51,506 nucleotides of DNA, taken from an uncultured bacterium (GTDB lineage: Bacteria; Verrucomicrobiota; Verrucomicrobiia; CAIQCK01). The notes under the pieces were generated by a model, which was given only the letters and a program-made list of their open reading frames with translations, was not told the DNA's origin and did no database searches. Position numbers and translations under genes: made by a program. Below are positions 8,861 through 16,600 of the stretch, piece by piece (position 1 is the first letter of the stretch; the number at the start of each line of letters is the position of its first letter). The DNA lies in contig CAIQCK010000108.1 of assembly GCA_903870275.1 (NCBI GenBank), positions 1 to 51,506 on the forward strand, read 5' to 3'.

Positions 8861-9388
8861 ATGCGCATCTTTGGAATCCCGGCGGTTATAGCGGCTGCTC
8901 TTTTGCTCGGTGCATGCCAGGGACCGGCAACAGCGCGGAAGCACGATGGCTCCGGCACGGTTGACGCTTTGCAACCCCACGTGTCACTGAACGAATTTTG
9001 GATGGCTTTTCAGTCGGCTCTGAAACGCCGGGATGTGGCAGAGATAATCCAGATGACAAACTTCCCATGGAAGTCGGATTTCTTGCAGTTTTTGGAAAAC
9101 AATGATGAGGATAGGATTGTGGAATCGGCACGGCGAAATAAGGTCTCGGATTCGGCGCGGTTTAAGCGATATTTCGGCGATCTCTTTCCAAAAGCTGCGA
9201 TTAGAAGCATGCTGAGGACCTCAAGTGATTCGCTTCAGTTCAACAAGACGGACGCTCATGATGAGAACTGGAGTTTCTATTACGGAGTGAAAGGCCGAAT
9301 ATCGGAGCAAGACTGGGGGCTTTATTATGAGTTTTCGAGGTTGAAAGATGGAACCATCCGTCTCACTCAGATTGATGGCGACGGGTGA
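8861..9388 (+). CDS. Putative lipoprotein (cassette gene 2)
   Basis: 175 residues from ATG 8861, 22 nt after the R' box of attC 1. N-terminal MRIFGIPAVIAAALLLGAC gives a clear lipobox (LGAC, Cys at 19), so the protein is probably membrane-anchored. The mature part is mostly helical, then beta at the end, with NEFWMAFQSALKRRDVAEI suggesting an NTF2-like or SnoaL-type start, but no family can be assigned with confidence. Base composition is lower in G+C than the chromosomal genes around. Its stop overlaps the left side of a degenerate attC. Confidence 0.7.
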   Translation: MRIFGIPAVIAAALLLGACQGPATARKHDGSGTVDALQPHVSLNEFWMAFQSALKRRDVAEIIQMTNFPWKSDFLQFLENNDEDRIVESARRNKVSDSARFKRYFGDLFPKAAIRSMLRTSSDSLQFNKTDAHDENWSFYYGVKGRISEQDWGLYYEFSRLKDGTIRLTQIDGDG

Positions 9389-9433
9389 AAATAGCGGAAA
9401 AGACAGTCCGAAGAACCGCTCTCGGCGTTAGGC
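9377..9433 (+). other. Probable degenerate attC site 2
   Basis: R' box GTTAGGC at 9427-9433 is perfect. The inner stem AGCGG / CCGCT is present, but the left R'' box (around GGCGAC, 9378-9383) is poor and overlaps the end of cassette gene 2. Cassette gene 3 begins seven bases after the R' box. Confidence 0.45.
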
Positions 9434-9439
9434 ATCACG

Positions 9440-9838
9440 ATGAGGCCATACAAAATCCAATACTTCCTGGCTCACGGCACCAAGATAGCCGCTGTTGGCG
9501 GGGCTTTGATTTTGGGTGCGGTGGTAGCGTGGACCTGCGGAGATTTTTCGTTCTGGGGAATTGTCGCCGTGCTTGCAGCATTGGCGTTGGGAGCGATTCT
9601 CGGGATGCTTTTTCTTTGGCCGCTTATTCTGGTTGTTTGCTCTTTCCTGAATGGTCAGCCATTTCGGGAAGGTGATTGGGTCCGTATCCTCGTCGGGCCA
9701 CACCGAGATCGCGTCGTTCGGGTTTATCAGGTGTGGAAGGAGCGCGATGAGGTTCGCGTCGAGCTTGGCGAGCAAGAGGCGAAGGACGTGAAGGATGTCT
9801 TTTCGAATGTTGAGGTTTGTCGGGAACGGGATGCCTGA
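9440..9838 (+). CDS. Small membrane protein with KOW-like tail (cassette gene 3)
   Basis: 132 residues, ATG 9440. Two hydrophobic segments at about 16-34 and 38-66 make an inner-membrane hairpin; the remaining soluble part FREGDWVRILVGPHRDRVVRVYQVW resembles a KOW motif (small beta-barrel found in ribosomal and NusG-like proteins), followed by a charged end. The stop codon lies inside the R'' box of the next attC-like site. No functional family is recognised. Confidence 0.65.
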   Translation: MRPYKIQYFLAHGTKIAAVGGALILGAVVAWTCGDFSFWGIVAVLAALALGAILGMLFLWPLILVVCSFLNGQPFREGDWVRILVGPHRDRVVRVYQVWKERDEVRVELGEQEAKDVKDVFSNVEVCRERDA

Positions 9839-9897
9839 CACCGCGCCTGCGACCAGACCCGCGCCGAAAGCGAAAGGAGCGGTTACAAGCGTAAGAT
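9833..9897 (+). other. Probable degenerate attC site 3
   Basis: R''-like GCCTGAC at 9833-9839 (identical to the R'' box of the good site at 11516) and R'-like GTAAGAT at 9891-9897 (one mismatch to GTTRRRY). ACCGCGCCT (9840-9848) can pair with AGGAGCGGT (9876-9884) at eight of nine positions. Stem asymmetry is unusual. Confidence 0.45.
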
Positions 9898-9986
9898 CAG
9901 CGCTCCTATGACCAAACAAGCCTTTTGCACTTGTTCTCGCCCATGTGTTATGTGACCAAAGCGAGGTTCAATTGAGGATGTTTGGC

Positions 9987-10526
9987 ATGAAAGGTCACAT
10001 GAACATGATAGCCATTAACCTTCTGCTGGGTGCGCTTCCTTTGTTGGCAGCGTTTACAGGAGACTCCACGAATGTCGAACCGCAGGTAGTGCGGGATATC
10101 CGCGCCAAATTACCAGCCGGGTGGAATTGCACGTTTTATAAAGGCAAGGATGTCAAGTCAGTGCCGCATGGGTTGGAAAAACCCGTTTTCCAAGTCGTCG
10201 CCACAAATACGAATCTCTCGTTTGTGAAGTCGGAGGTGCCACGTGTGACAAAGCGGTGGCCAGTCATCCCGCTCTACTTCTACCGGCACAGCGAGAAGGC
10301 CGGCCTTATGAAGATCATCGAAAGGGAACGCCTTTACTCATGGAACACCCCAACCTATTTTGGTGAAACTGATGAGTTTGTTGTGGTGACTTCACCCGCA
10401 TTTGTAAACGATGGTGTTTTCACGCCTGAGGCGCGCCATGCTCTGGGTTCCATGTGGAGGGTGTTGCGAGAGCTGATCCCGAAGAAAGAGAAGACCACAG
10501 TTGATGAATTGGCAGCGGACCGTTGA
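9987..10526 (+). CDS. Putative exported protein (cassette gene 4)
   Basis: 179 residues. The start at ATG 9987 is preferred: GAGG ends nine bases before it and the N-terminus MKGHMNMIAINLLLGALPLLAAF then reads as a signal peptide; ATG 9978 is a possible alternative. The mature part (ending ELIPKKEKTTVDELAADR) has no motif I recognise; it contains PVFQVVATNTNLSF and a FVVVTSPAF strand, so an alpha/beta secreted domain is likely. It lies alone in its cassette-like segment, with 300 nt of non-coding or relic DNA behind it. Confidence 0.65.
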   Translation: MKGHMNMIAINLLLGALPLLAAFTGDSTNVEPQVVRDIRAKLPAGWNCTFYKGKDVKSVPHGLEKPVFQVVATNTNLSFVKSEVPRVTKRWPVIPLYFYRHSEKAGLMKIIERERLYSWNTPTYFGETDEFVVVTSPAFVNDGVFTPEARHALGSMWRVLRELIPKKEKTTVDELAADR

Positions 10527-10718
10527 AGCGCCGAACCAGACGCTGTGCCGAATGACGAGGAGCAAGGCTACAACTTCTGGGACTGCCCGCGCGGCAACGT
10601 CTCGCAGGACGGCCGCTTCTACATGTTCACCTCGAACTGGGAGGAAACCGTCGGCGAGGATATGCGCGGCAGCGTCCGCGAGGATGTGTTTGTTGTGAAA
10701 CTGGAAGCCGCGCGCTGA
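10527..10718 (+). pseudogene. C-terminal gene fragment (beta-propeller-like end)
   Basis: Directly behind the stop of cassette gene 4, and by chance in the same frame, an open stretch of 63 codons ends in TGA at 10716-10718. It reads CPRGNVSQDGRFYMFTSNWE and ends REDVFVVKLEAAR, which looks like the last blade of a secreted propeller protein. It has no start codon of its own and returns to the high G+C of the chromosome, so it appears to be a relic rather than part of the cassette gene. Confidence 0.5.
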
Positions 10719-10745
10719 TTCGCGGGCGCACAATACAGGGGTGTA

Positions 10746-10834
10746 AAACGTTCTGGACACGGTAAAAAGCAAGCGGGAAAGTCCACCATGCCGCCTTATA
10801 AGACGTCAATTAGACTGTCTAATAAATGTTAGGT
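10746..10834. repeat. Non-coding repeat, copy 2
   Basis: Second copy of the unit at 8311-8380, with the same TGGAC-22 nt-GTCCA arrangement. Its right end carries a perfect inverted repeat ATTAGAC-T-GTCTAAT and then GTTAGGT (10828-10834), which fits the R' consensus and precedes the methyltransferase cassette gene by 20 nt. Confidence 0.55.
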
Positions 10835-10854
10835 ACCATCACGCGCCGCCGCAC

Positions 10855-11508
10855 ATGGACGTTCACAAACACATGGATTACCAGACCAGCTACGATCAGG
10901 TAGCGGACGAATACGTCCGGCGCATTTTCGGTGAGTTGCAGCACAAGCCGCTCGACCGACAGTTGCTCGACCGATTTGCTGCGAGCGTGCGAGAAGTCGG
11001 CCCAGCGTGCGACATGGGTTGCGGACCGGGGCACGTTGCCCGTTACTTGCATGAGCACGGCGTTCAGGTTTGTGGCGTTGACTTGTCGCCGGCGATGGTG
11101 GAGCGAGCGCGACGCTTGACGCCGGGTGTCGAGTTCCGGCAGGGCGACATGATGGCGTTGGAGGCACCCGACGGAGCTTGGGCGGGGATCGCAGCCTTTT
11201 ACTCCATCATTCACATCTCGCGCGACGACATGGCGCGGGCGCTGCGCGAGCTTCGCAGAGTTCTGCGACCGGGCGGCCTCTTGCTACTGACTTTTCACAT
11301 TGGCGAGGACACCATTCATTTGGATGAGTGGTGGAGTCAAAAAGTCTCCGTGGACTTCTTCTTTTTTCGTTCTGACGAGATGGCAGGCTACCTCGGTGCC
11401 GCGGGATTCGAGATCGAGGAGATTATCGAGCGGGAGCCGTATCCCGAGGTTGAGCACCCGAGCCGGCGGAGCTACGTTTTCGCTCGACGACCCAAAACGA
11501 ACACATGA
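10855..11508 (+). CDS. Class I SAM-dependent methyltransferase (cassette gene 5)
   Basis: 217 residues from ATG 10855; ATG 10873 (MDYQTSYDQ) is an alternative start. Motif I CDMGCGPGH (about 51-59), acidic VCGVDLSPAMVERAR after strand 2, FRQGDMMAL, and post-motif RVLRPGGLLLLTFH define a UbiE/Coq5-like Rossmann methyltransferase acting in the cytoplasm. The substrate is unknown. The gene ends eight bases before attC site 4 and starts 20 nt after a GTTAGGT heptamer, so it is the last cassette gene of the cluster. Its G+C is closer to the chromosomal background than that of the other cassette genes. Confidence 0.85.
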   Translation: MDVHKHMDYQTSYDQVADEYVRRIFGELQHKPLDRQLLDRFAASVREVGPACDMGCGPGHVARYLHEHGVQVCGVDLSPAMVERARRLTPGVEFRQGDMMALEAPDGAWAGIAAFYSIIHISRDDMARALRELRRVLRPGGLLLLTFHIGEDTIHLDEWWSQKVSVDFFFFRSDEMAGYLGAAGFEIEEIIEREPYPEVEHPSRRSYVFARRPKTNT

Positions 11509-11515
11509 AAATGCA

Positions 11516-11576
11516 GCCTGACAAATCGCTCCAGCCAACGCCGATATCGCGGCGTGCCTGAGCTTGGTCGTTAGGC
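11516..11576 (+). other. attC recombination site 4
   Basis: A 61-bp site of the classical 59-base-element type: R'' GCCTGAC (11516-11522), R' GTTAGGC (11570-11576), and a central hairpin ACGCCG-ATAT-CGGCGT. The layout and several stretches (AGCC-ACGCCG, CGGCG-GCCT) closely resemble attC sites of aadA-type resistance cassettes. It lies eight bases after the methyltransferase stop and 77 bases before the sulfatase gene. Confidence 0.85.
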
Positions 11577-11652
11577 TTGCAGCCAAGTGATTGTTCGTTT
11601 TTGACGGGGGATTTGCCGAAACTTCCCGCTTCGGTCGGCGTTTACACTGCCA

Positions 11653-13065
11653 ATGAAATCACGCATCCTTTTTCTCGCCACCGCCTTGGTTCTGACCTCA
11701 ACGCAATTTGGCACGGCCGCCGACCACAAGCCGAATGTGCTGGTCATCCTCGCAGACGATCTTGGTTACGGCGAGCTGTCGTGCCAGGGGTTCACGCCGG
11801 AGATTCCCACGCCGCAGGTGGATTCCATCGCCAGGAGCGGCGTGCGGTTCACCAGCGGTTACGTGAGCGGGCCGTATTGCTCGCCGACGAGGGCGGGGTT
11901 CATGACCGGCCGCTACCAGACGCGCTTCGGGCATGAGTTCAATCCGGGACCGGCGCAGCGGGCGGACCCGAAGTTCGGTTTGCCGCTGAGCGAGGTCACC
12001 ATCGGCAACCGGATGAAGGAGGCGGGCTATGCAACGGGCTGGTTCGGCAAATCGCATCTCGGCTACCAGCCGCCGTATCATCCGCTGAAGCGCGGGTTCG
12101 ACGAATACTTCGGCTTTCTCGGTGGGGCGCACTCGTATCTGGACGCCGCCGCCGACTCGCACAACCCCATCCTCAAGGGCACCGAGCCGGTGGACAACAT
12201 CGGCTACACGACGGAGGCGTTCGGCCAGCAGACGGTGAACTTCATCGAGAAGCACAAGACGGAGCCGTGGTTCTGCTATCTGGCGTTCAACGCCGTGCAC
12301 GCGCCGTTGCAGGCGACGGACAAATACCTGAGTCGCTTCCCCAGCGTCGCCGAGAAAAACCGGCGAACGTTTTGCGGCATGCTCTCGGCGATGGACGACG
12401 CCGTCGGCAGCGTGCTCGCGAAAGTGCGTGAGATCGGGCAGGAGGAAAACACGCTGGTCTTTTTCTTCAGCGACAACGGCGGTCCGACGAAGCAGACCAC
12501 GAGCGGCAACGGCCCGTTGCGCGGTTTCAAGGCGCAGACGTGGGAGGGCGGCATTCGCATTCCGTTCATGGTGCAGTGGAAGGGGAATATCCCCGCGGGC
12601 AAGGTGGACGACCGTCCCGTGATCCAGCTCGACATCCATCCGACGGCGCTCGCCGCGGCGGGCGTGGAAGCGAAGCCGGAGTGGAAGCTCGACGGCGTGA
12701 ATTTGCTGCCGTATCTGACTGGCGAAAAATCCGGCGTGCCGCACGAGGCGCTCTACTGGCGTTTCGGCCGGCAGATTGCGTTGCGGTGCGGCGACTGGAA
12801 GATCGTGAAAGGCGCGGGCGGCAGCGGAGAGATGGAACGCGGCGGTCGGGGCGGCGTGGCGTCCACCGAGGGCGCGGAGCTTTACAACCTGAAAGAAGAC
12901 ATCGGCGAAAAGACCAACCTTGCCGCGAAGAACCCGGAGAAGCTCAAGGAACTCAGCGAGATGTGGGACAAGTGGAACGACGGCAACATCCCGGCCGCAT
13001 GGGGTCCGGGCAGGAATGCGCCGAACGGCAAACGCGGGCAAAAGAAAAAGACCGGTGCTGAATGA
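11653..13065 (+). CDS. Secreted arylsulfatase-family (S1) sulfatase
   Basis: 470 residues with a signal peptide (to about GTAAD). NVLVILADDLGYGEL (about 28-42) supplies the metal-binding Asp pair; CSPTRAGFMTGRY at about 75-87 is the C-x-P-x-R signature whose Cys is converted to formylglycine by a sulfatase-modifying enzyme (none in this window); GWFGKSHLG gives the Lys/His pair and FFFSDNGGPT the second metal-site Asp-Asn. It removes sulfate from sulfated glycans or aryl sulfates, outside the cytoplasm. It stands just after the last attC, probably marking the return to chromosomal DNA. The C-terminus is Lys-rich (RGQKKKTGAE). Confidence 0.92.
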   Translation: MKSRILFLATALVLTSTQFGTAADHKPNVLVILADDLGYGELSCQGFTPEIPTPQVDSIARSGVRFTSGYVSGPYCSPTRAGFMTGRYQTRFGHEFNPGPAQRADPKFGLPLSEVTIGNRMKEAGYATGWFGKSHLGYQPPYHPLKRGFDEYFGFLGGAHSYLDAAADSHNPILKGTEPVDNIGYTTEAFGQQTVNFIEKHKTEPWFCYLAFNAVHAPLQATDKYLSRFPSVAEKNRRTFCGMLSAMDDAVGSVLAKVREIGQEENTLVFFFSDNGGPTKQTTSGNGPLRGFKAQTWEGGIRIPFMVQWKGNIPAGKVDDRPVIQLDIHPTALAAAGVEAKPEWKLDGVNLLPYLTGEKSGVPHEALYWRFGRQIALRCGDWKIVKGAGGSGEMERGGRGGVASTEGAELYNLKEDIGEKTNLAAKNPEKLKELSEMWDKWNDGNIPAAWGPGRNAPNGKRGQKKKTGAE

Positions 13066-13158
13066 CGCGGAGGAGCGAAGCATGGGAATCACTGACGTTT
13101 TTTGTTGAAACTATTCGGTGCGGGTGGCGTTTATAGTGCCTGCAAAGAGGAGACGTGT

Positions 13159-13659
13159 ATGAAGAGTACTCGAAGTTTATTTGTTGCTGCGGCTGGATTC
13201 ATTGTCTGCGCTGTTGTAGCGCTCAACGCCGAAGCGGCCGGTCTTGGACGGAGGGTGGATCCGAATGCGGAGCACATTCCCAGCCCGTTCCGCGGCGCTG
13301 TGGTTAGTGCGAACGCCACGAGCTTGGTTGTCAAAGGTGAGGTGAAGACGAGAGGCTGGCAGCCTGCGAGTGGAGAGCCACGGCCGGCGCCGGGCCAGCA
13401 GGCGGCGGGTCAGCAAGCGAAAGAGACTTCGGTCTCGCACACCGTCACCTTCGTCGTCAAGCCCGACATCAAAGTCACCAAGGACGGCAAGGCGGCTCAA
13501 CTGAAGGATCTCCATCCCGGCGATGCGGTGTCGGTGAACTTCTCGGTCAAGGAAGGCAGTTCGCTCAAACACGTTTCCGAGGTTGCGATCAGCACCACCG
13601 GTGGGTTTGCCGACGCGCAGGACCAGCCCAAGGGCGACAAGAAGAAGGCAAAGCAGTAA
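13159..13659 (+). CDS. Small secreted protein, DUF5666-like
   Basis: 166 residues. ATG 13159 has AGAGGAG seven bases upstream. Signal peptide to about residue 26 (NAEAAG). The mature part has two beta segments, SPFRGAVVSANATSLVVKGEV and HTVTFVVKPDIKVTKDGKAAQLKDLHPGD... (the GDAVSVNF strand), separated by a Pro/Gln/Ala linker; this pattern fits the OB-like DUF5666 domains of periplasmic proteins. It ends in a Lys-rich tail (GDKKKAKQ). It is convergent with the efflux operon; role unknown. Confidence 0.6.
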   Translation: MKSTRSLFVAAAGFIVCAVVALNAEAAGLGRRVDPNAEHIPSPFRGAVVSANATSLVVKGEVKTRGWQPASGEPRPAPGQQAAGQQAKETSVSHTVTFVVKPDIKVTKDGKAAQLKDLHPGDAVSVNFSVKEGSSLKHVSEVAISTTGGFADAQDQPKGDKKKAKQ

Positions 13660-13694
13660 CCGCGCGGATCGCGTGGCGATCCAGCCGTTCCAGT

Positions 13695-16600
13695 TCAGGG
13701 CGTCGCTTTGGTGGGAGCAGCCGCGGGCGCCTTGGCTTCGTTCTCCCAGCCACCGCCCATTGCCTTGTAAATCGCCACCAACGACGTTGCCGTCCGCGTG
13801 TTGCTCTGGGCCAGTTGCGCCTGGATGTTCAGCAGTGTCCGCTCGGTATCAAGCACCACCAGAAAATCCGTGACACCGCCGTCGTAACGCTGCCGCGCCA
13901 GTGAGAACGCTTCTTCGGCGTCGCGCGCCGCGGCTTTCAGATAATCGCGTCGGGCGCGTTCGTGGCCAAACTCCACCAGCGCGTTCTCCGTTTCCTCCAG
14001 CGCCAGCAGGACCGTCTTTTCGTAGAACGCCAGCTCGACATCGGCGCGGGCGCGGGCTGCCTTGATGCGGGCGCGCACCCGGCCGAGGTCCAGCGCGGCC
14101 CACGAAAGGCGCGGGCCGAAAGAATAGGTGTCGCCGCCGGCGCGTGCCAGGCCCGCAAGCTGGCTGGATTCCAGCGCCATGTTGCCGTTGAAGGTGAGGC
14201 GGGGAAAGAGGTCGGCGGTTTCGATGCCGATGCCGGCGGTCGCCGCAGCCAGGGAACGCTCGGCGACGCGAATGTCCGGCCTGCGGCGAAGCAAGTCCGC
14301 CGGATTGCTGATGTTGACAAGCGCCGGCAGCGCCGGCAGCGGCGCGTCGGGGGCCAATTCCGGTTCGAGCGTCGTGGGTTGCTGGCCCGTGAGAACGCTG
14401 AGGCGGTGGATGGCGCGTTTCAACGATGCTTCCAGCGGCGGAATCACCGCCAGCGTGGAATCCAGCTCCGCGCGCGCGCGCGCGACATCCAACTCCGTGG
14501 TGCGGCCGGCGCGGAATTTCGAGAGGGTGAGATCCACCGTTTCGCGCTGGGTCTGGGCATTCCGGCGGAAGACCTTCAACTGTTGCTGGCCGCCGCGAAG
14601 ATCGAAGTAGTTGCGGGCCATCTCGGCAGCGAGCGTGACGAGCACATCTTGCCGGCTGGCTTCGGCGAGCGCGACCTCGGCGGTGGCGGCCTCGACGGAA
14701 CGCCGGACCCGGCCGAAGATATCCAGTTCCCACGTCGCGTCGAAACCGCCGTTGTAAAGGCCCATCGTCCGCTGGTCGCGCGAGAGCGCGAAAGGCTCGG
14801 CATCCGCGCTGGCCAGGGACCGCGTGTAGGAGGCATCGGCGTGAACGATCGGCGCGAGATTCAGAATGGCCTGGGTGCGCAGCGCGCGGGCTTCGAGCAC
14901 GCGGGCGGTGGCAATGCGAAGGTCGTGATTCGCCGCGAAGGCTTGAGTCACGAGCGCGTCGAGCCGGGGGTCGTTGAAACCATGCCACCACGTGACGGCC
15001 GTCTGGTTGGTGGCGATGTTTGGCTGGCTGAGGTTGCCGAACGCCGCGTCCGTTTTCGTTTCGGGCTGGCGGTAATTCGGCCCGGCGGCGCAACCGCTCA
15101 GAAGGACGCCGGAGGCTGCGACCACCAGCAAAGCCGCCGCGGCTTTGACCGCACCGCCAACGGAGGGTTTCTTCTTGTGTTCGACAACGGCGCGGATGAC
15201 GACGTAAAAAACCGGCGTTAGGAAGATGCCGAAGAACGTGACGCCCAGCATGCCGTAAAACACGGCGGTGCCGATGGACGTGCGCATCTCGGCGCCGGCG
15301 CCTTTGGCGAGCATCATCGGCAGCACGCCGAACGCGAAGGCGAGGGAAGTCATAAGGATTGGCCGTAGCCGCAGGCGGCTGGCTTCAATGGCCGCTTCGA
15401 GCCGGGTTTTGCCGGCTTCCTGTAACTGGCGCGCAAACTCCACGATAAGAATGGCGTTTTTACACGCGAGGCCCATCAACGCGACCAAGCCGATCTGCGT
15501 GAAGAGGTTGTTGTCCATGCCGCGCGCCCAGACGCCAAGGATGGCGAACAGCAGGCACATCGGCACGATGAGGATGATGGCCAGTGGCAGCGACCAGCTT
15601 TCGTATTGCGCGGCGAGCACAAGGAAGACCATGAGCACGCAGAACGGGAAGATAAAGACGGCGGTGTTGCCGGCGATGATTTGCAGGTAACTGATTTCCG
15701 TCCACTCGATGCGGAAACCTGGCGGCAGGATTTTTTCGGCAAGGTCGGTCATAATCCCGATGGCGTCACCCGTGCTGATGCCGGGCGCAGGCGCGCCGGT
15801 AATCTCGGCGGCATTATACATGTTGAAGCGATTGACGGTGACAGGCGCGGAAACATCACGGACTTTCATGATGGTACCGAGCGGCACCATGTCGCCGGCC
15901 TCGTTGCGCGTCTTGAGGTTGACCACGTCGGATGCTTTGACGCGGAACGGCGCGTCGGCCTGGGCGGTGACGCGGTAAGGCCGGCCGAACGCGTTGAAAT
16001 CGTTGACGTAGAGCGATCCAAGGTAAATTTGCAGCGTGTCCCAGACGTTTTCGAGTGGGACGCGCATCATTTTAGCCTTGGCGCGGTCCACGTCGAGGAA
16101 GATTTGTGGCACGGTGGCGCGGAAGGTGGAGATCGCGCCGCTGATTCGCTTGTCCTGGTTGGCCGCGCCCATGAGATGATAGGTGGCGGCTTGCAGGGCA
16201 GGGAAGCCCTGTTCATTGCGGTCCTGCACCTGAAGCTTGAAGCCGCCGACCATGCCGAGGCCGTCCACCGGCGGCGGACCAAAAACGCCGATGAAACCGT
16301 CCTGGATTTTGGCAAGTCTGGCTCGCAAATCGGCCACAATTTTATCGCCGGTCAGGCCGTGTTTCACCCGCTCATCGAACGGCTCGAGCGTAACGAAAAA
16401 GCTGGAGGTGTTGGATTCGTTGCCGAGCGTGACGAAGGAGAGGCCGACGATTTCAATCACGTGACCGACGCCCGGCGTTTCGCGCATAATCTGCGCCATC
16501 CGGTCGGCAACGGTCTTGGTGCGTTGCACGGAAGCGCCGTCGGGCAGTTGCACGAAGGAGATCAGATAGCCCTTGTCCTGCGGCGGCACGAAGCCGACGG

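Larger units (their letters stand above)
8374..11576 (+). mobile_element. Integrase-less integron cassette cluster (CALIN-like)
   Basis: Five short genes, all on the + strand, each begin close behind a GTTRRRY heptamer (R' box): starts lie 31, 22, 6, 89 and 20 nt (gene order 8412, 8861, 9440, 9987, 10855) after heptamers at 8374, 8832, 9427, 9891 (one mismatch) and 10828. Two full attC sites are convincing (8762-8838 and 11516-11576) and two are degenerate (about 9377-9433, 9833-9897). The genes differ from the neighbourhood in having visibly lower G+C and in being small secreted or membrane proteins plus one methyltransferase, as is common in cassettes. No intI gene is in the window, so it is either a CALIN or the distal part of a larger integron. 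Confidence 0.7.

Noticed and set aside
8374..11576. Prophage or insertion sequence as the source of the low-G+C block
   Set aside because: No transposase, recombinase, or phage structural gene is present; attC-like sites explain the block better.
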